Source: Batrachochytrium dendrobatidis JAM81
Taxonomy: Eukaryota > Chytridiomycota > Chytridiomycetes > Rhizophydiales
NCBI RefSeq assembly: GCF_000203795.2
Contig: NW_006281110.1
Coordinates: 149,854 to 213,853 of the forward strand
DNA: 64,000 nucleotides
Direction of reading: 5' to 3'
The position numbers and the translations under genes were made by a program. A model generated the notes under the pieces. The model made no database searches and had not been told where the DNA came from. It saw nothing but the letters and a program-made list of their open reading frames with translations. Shown piece by piece: positions 34,794-47,683 of the stretch (position 1 is its first letter; every line of letters begins with the position of its first letter).

Positions 34794-37700
34794 ATGAACG
34801 ACCCTCACTTTGCTCATTCACAATCAGGACCATCACCACCAAATACACAATTATATACACAAGGAAGCGGTATAGGTGTTAGCCTCAGACACGGCAGCAT
34901 CAATCAGAACACCGATACGGCAAATAATAGCACCACACAGACTCATAATAGCATTGGCAGCATCACACAACAGTATGTCGTTGCAGTGTATGCGAGCGCG
35001 GGCACACATACGTCTGTACAACAGCAAGTGCTAGACCAGTTAAGAACCCAATGTGACGAAGTCATGCAGGTCTATAAATGTCAGGTATCTTATACCATTG
35101 CTGAGCAGCAGCAATCACAAGGACTGGGAGTACATCAAGGTCTCGGCAATTTAACAAGACATGAGTTTACAGTACATGTGTGTATTGTTGGGCCATACCT
35201 ACAAATTGTGGCTTGTAGAGCAGGCCTACTGCGTAGCAATCCTACTCAGGTAATTCCATATAGTTATGAAATAGGATCGATTGCTGGAATAGAATCGATT
35301 GTTGGAGTAGAATCAATGACTGGAGTGGTGTAATGCAGACTGTTGTAGAATTGATGACTGATGTAGTGGCTACCAGCCACTACAATTACTCTTGAAGATT
35401 CCAAGTAGTGCATTCTACAATGTTCTACTCTGGTATCCAAGACTATAACAGGTCATGATTGTCATTCCAAATGTCTTGACTACCACGGGCACAGTGTCAA
35501 AAACGTACCCGTGACAGTTGTTTGAAGCAAATGGAGAGCATCGATATGATGGGATGGCTCGGGTTGCTTATTATCATACGAACACTAGTCTTGTCTGCTA
35601 AATGACTACTGACGGTCATGTGGTATCAACACTCTTGAAACAACTCAAGTCTAACTTGTTTCAATCCATTGCTTGGACTCTCCTAAATTTCATGGAGCTT
35701 GAATTTACTGTCCAATTCTAATATGTATTATCATTCGTGGTGCTTTGTATAGGATTTTGTTTCGCTTAAAGCATCTCGCTCTGTGGTACTTCAACATCAT
35801 GGTGAATTGAAAAGTATCGTAAATTTAAAATTGGACGAACTCATGAATGCTACTCGTACTCGTATCTCTTGTGTCCCAATAGCACCGCATGCTCCTCCAT
35901 CAGACTATAATGCTTCTGTCACTACTATTGAAATAGTGGGTCAACGGGATGCTGTCGATCGCTCACGCATGCGATGCTTGCTTTTATTGGATGAATTGGT
36001 AAGGCTACTTTGTGAAATGTATGGTCTAGTAAAACTCACCATTCAAACCTGCTACTCACTAACCATTTCTTGTGCACTTTTCTGTCTATTTATCGCGGTT
36101 AGTTTGGGTTATCCTGCACGTCGATTGAGTTGGATTGCGAAATGCATCCTATTGTGGCAGGGCTACAGCGCAGCTATCTCAATCTCATTATGCACGAAAC
36201 CCTAACCTCAATATATCTGCCCACCCTTTTGACAACCCAATCATTACGTCCAGGACATCCAGAGCCGGCTCATGGTAGAGATCCATACTATACAACAATA
36301 TTTATCACTGGCTCAAACGATGGTATTGCTCGTGCTAGAGATCTTTTATTTGCTGCAATAGATGCAAAGGCAAGTTGTATTTTTCACTACTTTAAATCAA
36401 ATGATCACCATGTTTACAACCAGTCATTGCAATATATCTAAACTTGAATTTTCTATTTCATTAAAACAGCGACCAAAAGTTTTGACAAAACCTGTACCCT
36501 GTCTTCCAAGAAAAATCGATTGGCTTTTTATGAACAAAAAACAACAAGTCCGAAAAATCATTCATGACAATGCAACTTATATCTCGTTTCCACCTCTTGG
36601 AAGCAATAGCAATGTCCTTACGTTTTATGCAGAGCTTCCAATATATATGGAGCGAGCGATCCGTGCAATAATGCAGTTGGTAAGCATATACATTCATTTA
36701 TAGTCGTTGCATTGCTTGATAATGCATCAATTGTACATTTTCAAGTCGCTTTCTAATCATGCCAACACTCTATGATTTAGGTTTGTGAATACTATATATC
36801 CTGCATTCAGCTACAAAACATCGAGTCTACTCAAATTTCTCAACAATATCTAAATGATCTCCAGCCACATATTCTTAGAATATCTCGCGATTCTGGTGCT
36901 GATATTGTTATGCAGCGACAATTTATTGAAGTCTATGGACTTCAAAGTCAAGTCAAACAGGCATACCAAGAACTCTTGTGTTTAGACATGATCAAAAACT
37001 CAATTCGTGATACCAAATTTCAAGTCGAACTTGCCATTGAGCACCGAGATTTTATCAACGGAAAAAAGAATGGCAAAGTCAACAAGATCATCAAGGCTGC
37101 CAATTGTCGCATCGTGTTTCAGGACAATTATAATGACTACAACATGTTGATTGATCTGTACTCTCCTGTACCCTCTCGTGCATATATGGGCTTGAAAATG
37201 CTACAAGACGAACTTCCCGCTGAAGTGTCTTTTTATATCCCTGAAATGTATCACAAGCGCATTATTGGTGTTGGTGGTAAGAATATCCAAAAGATTATGA
37301 AAAAGTATGGTGTCTATGTCAAATTTTCCAGTGCAGAAGAATATTCTGCGCTAGGAGGTCACTATGAAATCGAGGATAATGTCATTGCACGCACACCCGC
37401 CAAAAATGGTGAGAGTCTTAAAGATCTCAAGCTGACCATTTGCGACTCCATCAAGGCACTCGATCTTATTGAAACAAAAATTGACATTGAAGTGCCACGA
37501 CAGTTGCATGGCCTGCTGGCTGGATATCAAGGTCGTGTGGTTCTTGACATTGAACACAGTACCAAAGTCCGTATTGCGTTTCCAGATAGAGAGGCTGGCA
37601 CGGATGTCATTACAATCGAAGGCCCAATTTCGCAGCTCGAAGTGGCCAAAGCACGCCTTAATGCCAGCACTCCATCCATATTTGATTTTGACTTGCCATT

Positions 37701-39231
37701 CAGCAATGCAGCACATCAAGCCATTTCATCACAAGAATTCAGTGCCTTGGTCAATCAACTCAAGGATGAAGGAGTTCTTGTCAATATATACTACCCGCAT
37801 GTATTAAAAGCAGATATAGTACCAGAATTGACCGTCTTTTTAATCCACTCCTCACTCCCATCTCTACGCTTAGATGATGCTAAAAAGAATATTATTGGTT
37901 TTATGTCACGAAAACAAGTAAGTTTGATTTATTTCCAATATGAATGCTTTCAAGGGTTGGACCAAGCCTGTAGTTAACCATTCATGTGCTTTACTGTCTT
38001 GATCCACTTTTAATGGAAGCAGGTTCCTCTCAGTAATGTTGCTCGGTCTGGCTCTTTTGCCAACCTTGCCCCACCATCCGCTACATATGATACATTCCAG
38101 CACTTTAATAGAAAATTAATTGCACCCTCCACTACAGCTCCAGATTCACAAATTTCTACCGTAGCATCCAACTTTAGTTTATTTGCTACCAAGCAGGGAT
38201 CATCTGGTTCTGTTCCCAATTTACGTCAGCTGTTTGATGATGCTCCCAATATGCCGCCAGGACTTAAACGATCTGGCTCCGAGGTCAAGCCACAGCCTTC
38301 TGCTATTGGCCGACCTCGTAACTATTCCAACACAAATCCACAAAAAAACACACAGATTTCTTCTGTACGGATGCTCTCCGATTCCTCTGATTTTCTACGG
38401 CACACCCATCTCAACCGACAATCGCTTACTATGCCTGATCTTTTGTCACTAGTTGATAACCCTTCTACTTCTATATCTAGTTTAATTGGATCGGGAATGA
38501 TGATTACTGAAGGATCATCTTATGGACAACTTTCAAATAGAACTAATGCAGTATCCACTGGTGCTAATATGATGTCTGGAGGAACATTGCCTGCTCAAAT
38601 AGGCTCGCCTTCTTCAGTAGAAGCTGCTGGAAATAATATGGCTAGCATTTCATATAGATGGGGAAGTAACACTCATCTTGGTAAAAGCATGTCATCTTCT
38701 GCAGTAATGCAACAGCAGGATCTTTCAATGGGAAAGCCATCGTATCGTGGTCACGAAGCCTTTGTTCCACGCGATTCCCAGTCTCAAACATCACCAGATA
38801 GCCAGCACGACGACGACCTATCCATCACATTTGATCTTCAAATTGTAGATACTCTACTTGGAACGGATACCAAATCCAATCAAGACTTTAATGATATTGG
38901 CCAAGTACTAGACCAAATTGGACATGGAAAGTATCTTCCGCATTTCATTGAACACGAGATTGACTTTCAAACATTCAAAACACTTGAAGATGCGGATCTA
39001 AAAGAGTTGGGGATCAAGGCGCTCGGATCACGGAAAAAAATCCTAACCGCTATCAACGAATGTCGGATGGAGCCAGGTGGAGTCCATCGTGTCACGGGGG
39101 GAGATGGATTAAGTGGTGGCAACACAGTACAAACGCATAATGATCAGAGAAAGGGGCAGCCTGTTGAACATCGAGATACCTTGTCGCCTTTTGCAAGTCT
39201 ATCCAGAGATTCTAGAGTCACTGAACAATAA
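34794..39231 (+). CDS. BICC1: Bicaudal-C-like KH and SAM domain RNA-binding protein
   Basis: Six exons: 34794-35249, 35753-35998, 36103-36369, 36470-36679, 36781-37917 and 38023-39231, giving 1174 residues. Degenerate KH-like folds occupy roughly residues 60-800; the clearest has the GxxG loop in 'IIGVGGKNIQKIMKKYGVYV' near residue 553. A long Ser-rich linker follows. A C-terminal SAM domain is clear: 'VLDQIGHGKYLPHFIEHEI' then 'FKTLEDADLKELGIKALGS'. KH repeats followed by a terminal SAM domain is the architecture of animal Bicaudal-C, a post-transcriptional repressor that polymerises through its SAM domain. Intron 1 is unusually long (503 nt). Intron 3 (36370-36469) begins GCAAGT, and only this keeps the frame. 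Orthology with animal BicC needs a tree; the architecture is firm. Confidence 0.8.
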
Positions 39232-39627
39232 GATGTCTCTTTTTGGTATACCCCAAGGATGGTGTCTGAATTGGTAATGCTATTGATGGCCACATCCACC
39301 CTTAAAATTGTAACAGTCGTTTTAGTTTCAACAATGATATTATAATGATTTTTAAACTTATTTCAAAATGGTTTTGATATCAATCGGTTTATAACAGATG
39401 GGGTTGAATTGTTTAGCTGTGACATGTCAACTTGAACATTTAGTTTTTATTTCAGATTGATAGTGAAGAAAGTATTCCAATGTGGCATTTTTAAAAATAC
39501 TTGCATCTACTCGAGCCAAAGCTGTCACACAAACATCTATACAGTCAAAAAGCAGTGTATTCCATCTCATAGTTGGTATACCCTTTAGATTTCAACTCCA
39601 TATCAGTACTTGAAACACATTCAGCAA
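39232..39627. other. Convergent intergenic region
   Basis: A/T-rich spacer between two convergent genes. No feature seen. Confidence 0.5.
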
Positions 39628-42512
39628 CTAAGTTTTCTTGGTAGTTCCTCCACCACGACCACGAGTAGAAAGTTCCAGAACTGATCCATTCACTAACGCG
39701 TAGCTCTCCAACGTCAACGCATTCTTTAAAACTGTATTATCCTCCATGACCAGTTTCTGTTTGCTAGCAGGTGTACCTACAAGACCAGCAATATGTTCCT
39801 TGAACGCTGCAACAGTCATTCTCATATCAGCAGGATCGGCTTGGAGAGATTCACCCGTTGGCATGGTAATAGATAGTGTGATGAGTTTTTGTAAATCGAT
39901 CTAGAGTGAAAATACACAAGGTTAGAAAGACAATTTAGTATTGGATACGTGTTGGATAGTGATGGAAATTACCTCTGTTTTGGCTTTTTTAAGTGCGTGA
40001 TCCATCTCATCAGTAGGTATGGCGTGTTTTGCAGAGGTTGCTGATTCAGGAACAGCTAGAGGTAGAGGAACCACACCTGGTGGCAATGGTGGAGCAACAC
40101 CGACAGGCATAGCTCCGGGAAATGGAAACGGAGAGGGAGGTATACCAAATCCAAGTGGAGGCATTCCAGGTGGTGGAGGAAACGCACCCGGTGCGACTCC
40201 AAATGGCGGCGGTGGCATGGCTGGCATGACTGGCGGCATACCTGGTGGAGGCATACCCGGCATCGGAAAGGGCATTCCAGGATAGGATACTGCTCCAAAA
40301 GGCATTCCTGGGAATGGCATTCCAGGAGTAAATGGCATAGGTGCACTACCGGGAAGTTTGGGTCCAATAGCATTCAGTGCTGCATTTTGTTCCATTTGCT
40401 GCTGAATAACAATAACTTGATTTTCAACCGATGATTGCTGCATTTTTTGTGATGCGCTTGCAATGGAATTTGAGTGACCGTCCCAAATCACCTTTTTCTT
40501 TTCTGCATCTCGTGCCTTTTCAGTATCCTCTGCCAACTTCCTGTTCACATCCAGATTATCCCCGCCGCCAAAGATATCTGGTCGGTAATCGGATATCTTG
40601 GACAGGATATTAGGATCAACTGGTTACAATGTTGTAGTAAATCACAAGTGGTTAGTATACTCAAACGTAATATTCTGCCAAACGATCAACCATCCAAAAC
40701 ACTTGATCAGATCAATGAGATAAAACTTACGTGGTACCAAATTGGAATCGCGCTGTTTGGATTGGTATGTATTACGCTGATCTTTCCATCTTGGATCAAG
40801 CAGTTCAATACGCACATGCTCAGCCATCTCTGATGCCTTGACCGAGGCTCCGCAAACAGGACACAGTTCGATAGGCTCTGCTGCCTGTGTTGCACGACCC
40901 ACTAGATTTACAAAACTGTTGGTATATATAATCGATAACTAATCATCATATGGCAGAATATACCTTTTGGAATATAGTCTGTACGAATATTGGTAGGCTG
41001 TGTTGTATCCTGAATTTTAGTGACTTGTTGAGCAGCAGGAGCCATCAGTGCGCTATCATTTTCGTCATCATCTTCCATGTCCATATCTATATCGTCGTCC
41101 TCCATCTGCCAATAAAACCAGTCAGCAAACTCCAATCATATCAAGTTTCACATGGCAGTATATAAACCCACCTGTTCCTCTGCTGTTTCAACCACTGTTT
41201 CAAAGATTTCAGGTTCTGGCGGTTTTTCAAACGATAAAAGAGTACGTCTTTGCTCTAGCGTCATGGATTCCAATTCAACCACACTCATTGGCGGTGGAAG
41301 ATACGATCGTTCATCAACTTCAACAAATTCAATCGTGTCTACTACAACAAAATCGTGCCAATCGATGGTAGCAAACGCAACTGTATTCCAACCCGTCCAC
41401 AACATGAGAATGCGGTAAGCACAGCACGATACATTTTAAACATGGTCTCTCCAAAATGACTACAATCAGTACACTTACTTTGCTCTTCATCAGCCTCTTG
41501 TTGAGCTTTGCGACTTTCTTCAGCGAGATATGCTTGATGTTCAACCCGCATAGACACACGATCTAAAATTTGCAGTTTATGTCTAACCTGAGTCCGCAAT
41601 GTTTCAATGAGAGATTCTGAAGGAGAAATCACCTTTGCATACTGTTCGACAAGACGATTATAGTATCCATATAATGAATGGCTAGGTCTCATGAAATCAA
41701 ACTGGAAATTCTTGCTTTCTCGCTGAAGCAAACTGGTTTGAAATGTGCGACCGTTACGAGCAGAAAACTGAGCAGTCAATTTGATAATATCCCTAAACCA
41801 TTTGCACAGTATTTAAATTTGATTGTAAATATGAGTTTATGCAAGTAATCAGATAATATGACTTACAGATCCTGACGAGAGATTGCAGGAAGCGTAGCAG
41901 AAAACAAATAGGCAGGAGGTTCTTTCGGAATATATTTGACTACTTTAGGCATTTCTGGCAGTTCATCGACTTTTGCCTTTTCTGCTGATAAAGCAGCAGC
42001 AGCTATTAGATCAACAATCAGGAGTTTACCAATGAATTTGAGATTAAATTAGTTGATCAAATTCAAGACTAAATGCTAGACTATACAAGTATAAAGCAAC
42101 AACCCAACAAGCTGTTAAACACAAACTCCATACTTCGTCCTTGTCTTGCTTCATTGATTCTGTGCTGATAATAGGCATGATAGGGATCGGATACAGTCAT
42201 GAATGAGAACTTTGGATTCGACTGTTCTTTGGCTTGAATTCGCTCCTCAAACTGGGGACCATTGCGAGCAACAAAATCTGCAGTTTTGTCCACAATATCT
42301 ACAAGTGCAACGCATAACGACAAGTATGGTTTAGTGAAATGATGGCATACAAAAGCTCACTAATTTACAAGCCAAATCAGCCAAAGGATAAAATATAAAA
42401 ACATACTTCTAATCTCTGGTGGAGGATAGATGAGTCCAGGAACAGTTGCAATAGTTTGCTGCTGGTCAGTCTCCATGGCAATCACTCCATCTACCGTCAT
42501 TGCTGTCGGCAT
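39628..42512 (-). CDS. SF3A1: Splicing factor 3A subunit 1 (PRP21/SAP114)
   Basis: About eight exons on the minus strand starting at the ATG at 42512. Landmarks in order: 'IYPPPEIRS', a first SURP domain (VDKTADFVARNGPQFEERIQ), a second SURP (KLTAQFSARNGRTFQTSLLQ), 'AFATIDWHDFVVVDTIEF', an acidic segment and a conserved 'CPVCGASVKASEMAEHVRIE'. Next are 'DPNILSKISDYRPDIFGGGD', a Pro/Gly/Met low-complexity run (PGMPFPGMP-type, 40100-40370), and a C-terminal ubiquitin-like domain ending in basic residues (STRGRGGGTTKKT). The protein is part of the SF3a complex of U2 snRNP. Divergent from the helicase gene across a 300-bp AT-rich spacer containing a minisatellite. Confidence 0.95.
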
Positions 42513-42611
42513 GTCGGATAAAGTTTTAAATTTGCAAAGCAAACAAGTCCAATACAATGTCCTCAGGAACAATTGAACAGCAATGACTGTAAATCAATCC
42601 ATTCATGGCTT

Positions 42612-42714
42612 AATATTTCATTAATATTTTAGGAATATTTCACTAATATTTCATCAACATTTCATCAACATTTCATTAAGATTTCACTAATATTTTATCA
42701 ATATTTCATCAATA
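42612..42714. repeat. AT-rich minisatellite (~12-bp unit)
   Basis: About eight imperfect units of the type 'atatttcatcaa' ('attaatattttaggaatatt', 'tcatcaacatttcatcaaca'). It lies in the shared promoter region between SF3A1 and the helicase gene. Confidence 0.8.
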
Positions 42715-42812
42715 CTTTTATCAGATTCAAAATATTATACAATTGCTCATTTTAGAATTATTCTAGAAATAAAATAAAATTTCGTGTTGATAATTCTTTG
42801 ACACTTTTAATC

Positions 42813-44901
42813 ATGTCAGTGCAGATTCAGCTCAAGAGGGTCTTGGCTAGACACAGTGGTGTATGTTCTTCTATCTGTTCTATTCCTGTTACATCTGCTT
42901 TTTGTAATTCGGGTGGTTTCTTGGTACACTATCGTTTATTTTCATCCACTCATTTCAGTCCAATCGGAACAGATCATAAGCCATCTTTTACTGAAAACAA
43001 TGCTAAACAGGTGATCAAGTCTTATCATTATCAATACATCAACTTGTTTGATTCTAAAAAGTGATAATAATGTATTTAAATTCTAGGATAGTTTTTGTGC
43101 AATGGGAATTCCTGAATCGTTAATTGATAAACTTAAATTGGAATTCAACGCTTTGGCTCCAACTGAAGCCCAATCAGTCCTCTTTCCTGCCATCATGTCA
43201 CACAAACATACTATTTTAAGAGATAATACTGGAACTGGAAAAACATTGGGTCTTGTTCTTGCCATGTTGACCAAACCTCACCCGTCCGTTTTTTCGTTGC
43301 GTCAAACTTCTCGTCCCCACAGTTTCACCAACGCATTGCAGCAACCCATTATCCCATCTGAGCTTGCTTCGTACAACAATACATCTGATGACAAGGAATC
43401 TCTCTTGAAAAATGAAACAGAAAGTTTACAGGCTCAAAAACTCCTTTTACGGAAACACAAGTATCTTACGACACTCATGATTGTTCCTACGCGTGAACTT
43501 GCTATTCAAATCGTTTCATGGATGCGCAGACTCACCGCATCCATCACTCAAGGCAATACAGATGCAGAAGCTTCTATTTTTCAATGTGTGATTGCAGGTG
43601 TAGATGCTTCCGAGCAAGCTGCTCAACTTAAAAGAATCAATCCACGGATTTTAGTCGGAACTCCTCAACGACTTTTTGAGTTGCATGAGCAAAAAGCTTA
43701 TGATACATCACGACTGCAATTGCTTGTTGTAGATGAAGTGGATCGGATTGTTAATGCTCCATCAAGATACGAACCTATCAAGAAAAAAATTCAACGTCAA
43801 GTGCATCCCTTGTCTGGTGAAACGCTCATTGCAAAGATCTCTGAGCAGCGTAAAGCTATGCAAGCCACGATGGATACTCGAGAAAAACATATTTCACATA
43901 CAGCTGCTTTGTCAAGATACCATCGACCACAGCATGTCAAGAAAGGAAAAGCATCCATGTCTGAATCTGGAATTGCCGAGTCAAGTGTTCGATTTGATCC
44001 AGCACAAGCACGACCACTTCAAATTATAATCTCATCTGCAACATCAAACTCTACCATAAAAAACTATATGATGAAAACTAAAGGTTGGATGCCTTTTGCT
44101 ACAATGTTGGAGATGAATACTACTACCAGAATTCCTGCTACGTTGAAACATAAGGCATTTATAGTTGATCGGCTTGGTAATGCTAATCAGCTTGGAAATC
44201 ACAGTCTCAATACGAATCTTCAATCACAGAGAATACAAAATCTGGATCCTATCACCACAGTTTCCAATGTGACAACAACCACAAATTTGTCGCCAGTTTT
44301 GCCTTCATTAATCCCCAACACTTTTATCCACAAAGAAAATACTTTTAAAGATGTCAAGTTGGAACAAAAAGCACCTTTACAGGAAGTGCTAGCTGACGAT
44401 CATGATTTGATGGTTGAAACGGTTGCCGATTTTATTCTTCGTGAAAACATCACCAAAGCGTTTGTTTTTGGTCGTGCGTCAATGTCGGTTACTAAACTTG
44501 TGGATAGACTGAAAGCTCTGGGAGTCAAAGCGGATAAAATGTTCAATTTAGTCAATTATAAAGGTATAGGTACACCAGGAATTGAGTTCAACGATGCGTC
44601 AGACAGTGATTCGCTAGTAGAATCAGCTAGTGGATCTGTACCATTTCAGCGATTCCATGATGGCCAGGTGCATGTCATTTGTGCAACCGAATATGAAGCG
44701 AGGGGATTGGATCTACCTGATGTTAGCCATGTATTCATACTTGGTGTTCCTTCTTCAGATGCCAATTATGTTCATATGGCAGGTCGAGCAAGTCGGTTTG
44801 GTCGCGAAGGACATGTTACTACATTGCTTGGTGGACAGAGGCTCTTGGTGAAGTATGCCAACATGATTAAAAAACTTCACATTGAGTTGGATGAATCGTA
44901 G
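42813..44901 (+). CDS. DEAD-box-like RNA helicase, probably mitochondrial (MRH4-like)
   Basis: Two exons, 42813-43010 and 43087-44901, 670 residues. The N-terminus is Arg/Ser/His-rich without acidic residues for about 45 positions (MSVQIQLKRVLARHSG), a likely mitochondrial presequence. Helicase motifs: I 'NTGTGKT', Ia 'PTRELAIQ', Ib 'VGTPQRLFEL', II 'DEVD' (not DEAD), III 'SAT', V 'ARGLDLPDV' and VI 'HMAGRASRFGREG'. A large insertion between motifs II and III is Lys/Arg-rich. The variant motifs II and VI and the presequence fit fungal MRH4-type helicases, which assist mitochondrial large-subunit rRNA assembly; the exact orthology is inferred. Confidence 0.78.
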
Positions 44902-44978
44902 ATATTTAAAACATAAAAAGTCAAAATAAACAATCTATTAAACTGATTTGGTTTGAGCATAGACATGGCAAAAACAGT

Positions 44979-46764
44979 CTATCCAAATTTATTTAAGCGA
45001 TAGACCAAATCTGCTCTTTTTCTTGGTAGCTGTTGCTGCTGCTCCGCCTGGACCAAATTAAACAAATCAGCACAGGCAGCACATAATGTCAAATCTTGAT
45101 TTGTAAAGCAAATACCTTTTGGTGTGACTTGTTGCTGTTGAGCATATTGAACCAACGAAGCAATCATCTTGTTGTGCATTTCAGCATCCATCACCAGTTG
45201 CTCTTTAGAATCCAGCCAATGGTTGGCCTGTTCTTGCATCTTGAGATGATGATCCATAAGTGACTTGATAAGATCGCGTATCTCACCTGTACTGTGATGT
45301 CGCATTTCCTCTAATTCCAACCATGCATATGTCCAACAGCAATAGTAATAAATAAGCCATGTAACATCACATATAACACACATACTTAATTATACATACC
45401 TTCTGTAATGTCACATAATCGTTTGGCTTCTAAAAGATCAGCCTCACGAGGATCCAATTGGTGATATACACCAGGAGGTGGATGAGCAAATCCACTAGTC
45501 ATATTAGTACCTAAATTAGCTGAATTCGCGGTGGTGGAAATAGCTGATGTAGAACCCATTGTCCCAGTTGTACCGCCTTCATCGACACTTGTAGAAGGTT
45601 GATTTGCATCACCACTCTGTAGCCCATTAGTGCTACCCAGTAAATTGTTTATAGTGTGAGCAGACTCGGATTCAGTGGTAGATAGATTAGTTGCACAGTG
45701 TTGAGGCCCTTGGGTAAAAAACTCCAAAAACTGTTTACGAATATGCGACTTTCTCCATCGAAATGGTTCCATAGTAGTGGATGGATTAGTTGGATCTGAT
45801 GTTAACAAGCCCCATAGTTTCACCCTATCCGACACAAAATTAGCAGCCAATATATTACAAATCTAATTGACATATGCTGTTTGGAATATTAGGATAAACA
45901 ATCAGAATGAACCTAAACTTACCAGTCTTGATCTTGGTAGCACACATTAGGTTTTAAACTTTTGTTGTCAATATCTGCAACCATTAGACTAGATATGGTA
46001 GTAGATAATGATGCCGTATATGAAGTTAAATCATCACTCCCCCATGCATGTTGGATCAATTTGAGAGTATAATTTAATTCGGCATCAATGGAACTACTTG
46101 AAAAGCCATTCGATTTCTATATCCAATGTGAAAAAATGAGTGAAGTGATTGAGATGAGAGCTCAGATCGTACAATGTATGACTACTAAAAGAGGATAATC
46201 TCAGTTTAAAACAAAACTTGCCAGGATATCAGAAATACGAGTTTCAGCAGCCAAGTCTTGAGATGCAGCAGCAAATTGGTCCAGTGGGGATATATGCGTG
46301 AATGGAGCCTTGACTGATGTAGTAGTTGGTATAGATATAGGCTGAGATGATGGAGCATTGGAAAAATCATCAAAGTCTCCAAACCCGTCATCATCAGTCT
46401 CGTCCTGAACAACACTCGTATCATGTTCAAGTTTGGTGTCTTTGAAAAGTGGCTCGGATGCATGAGTGATGGCAACGGACGACTCTTCAAAGTCTCCAAA
46501 TTCATCATCCTCTAATGCTTGTGAGTGAGATTCCTGCACTGAACTGGACTGTATAGTTTCTTGTGGTTGAGTTTCGAGCTCATCACTATGTATTGTATCA
46601 GATGCTTTGGATTCAGCATCTTTGGTTGATTCTGCTGTTTCTACTAGTGGAATATGTACAGGTTCTGATGAAGCATTAGATAAAGAGGTTGTTTCTTCAA
46701 ATTCTAGTTTTTGATGGATATCAACCGAATCAGTTTCAATATGGTGTTGAGTAGAGTCGTCCAT
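44979..46764 (-). CDS. LAA2/aftiphilin-like clathrin-adaptor accessory protein
   Basis: Four exons on the minus strand from the ATG at 46764. The N-terminal part is acidic and disordered and carries two adaptor-binding motifs, 'DDEFGDFEES' and 'DDGFGDFDDF', typical of proteins that bind the gamma-adaptin ear (aftiphilin, fungal LAA2). The middle has 'TRISDIL' joined to a region ending 'PFRWRKSHIRKQFLEFF', which resembles the conserved segment of the fungal DUF5102/LAA2 family. The C-terminus is helical (MDHHLKMQEQANHWLDSKEQ). The role would be AP-1/clathrin traffic at the trans-Golgi. Intron 1 (46117-46221) starts GCAAGT on the minus strand. Family assignment rests on motifs and is moderate. 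Confidence 0.55.
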
Positions 46765-46811
46765 TATAGCAATCGTAGATGAAGAGTCTCGAATGTAAAA
46801 ATAAACTTGGC

Positions 46812-46899
46812 TGTATTCGTGTAAAATAATGAATATTTGGCTGAAATAAAAATGGCCAAATATTCATTGTTTTTTATTAAAGATAAACTTGAATCAACC
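46812..46899 (+). mobile_element. MITE-like hairpin element, solo half
   Basis: Starts 'gtattcgtgtaaaataatg'. It contains a perfect 11-bp inverted repeat, GAATATTTGGC (46831-46841) and GCCAAATATTC (46855-46865), and ends 'aaagataaacttgaatcaac'. The same sequence in reverse orientation forms the right half of 52962-53156. It begins 48 bp upstream of the LAA2-like start codon. Confidence 0.7.
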
Positions 46900-47683
46900 T
46901 ATACACTCAAAACCATATAAAAAACGGTCAGTGTTATTATACTACAAGTGAAACTATTCATTGAAAGCATTGATTAATAGTCATTATTCAGAATGAGCAT
47001 CAACAAATTGATCGTGTCTAAATTCGACAGCTTTGAAAGTATTCTAAAAACTCGAGATTAGAGCGCAAGTCGAGAAAAATCAACTAATGGTTATTGAGTA
47101 AATTTAGTAACCAAAACAAGTTTTTATAGAATAACAAGATTCAAGAAATGTAACAAGTAGATTGTATTATTCCAATATGAGATTAAATGACGCATTCAAA
47201 GGACCCCTTGAAATCTATTCAACATCACAAAAGTTTATTGTTTGACCAATAGAATCGAATAATGTATTTATCATGCACTTTTAATTGATTAGAAAGTATA
47301 GAACATGCAGTATCAGACTGTCAGACTGTGTCAGACTGAGTCAAGAGGTTGACTCGGTATTCTCATCTGCAGATTTCACGCTTTGGTAGCATTTAGACTT
47401 TTTCAAATGACAACGTATTGTCAGTGACTGTTGGGTGTAGATATCAAGTGTTGCTGCAGAATAACACTGCAATAAGCCACATTTGGAAAAAGTTGCAATT
47501 AGTGACGCTTTAAACTTGTCTTGCAAATCCAAACAATTTTCATCTCCCAAACTGTTGGTTTTTGGGCTATTGGTGAACTTTTAAGCTGCAACCACCTGCT
47601 TGCGATCCTTTTGTATTCATACTGCTCAACATCATTGCTATTTGAATACCCACAACTGGCATAAAGTACCAAACCGATCAAGT
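46900..47683. other. Divergent intergenic region
   Basis: About 0.8 kb with no supported gene. A short 'tcagactgtcagactgtgtc' run lies near 47312. Confidence 0.5.

Noticed and set aside
40019..40285. Gly/Pro-rich plus-strand frame
   Set aside because: It is the complement of the Pro/Gly/Met low-complexity run of SF3A1.
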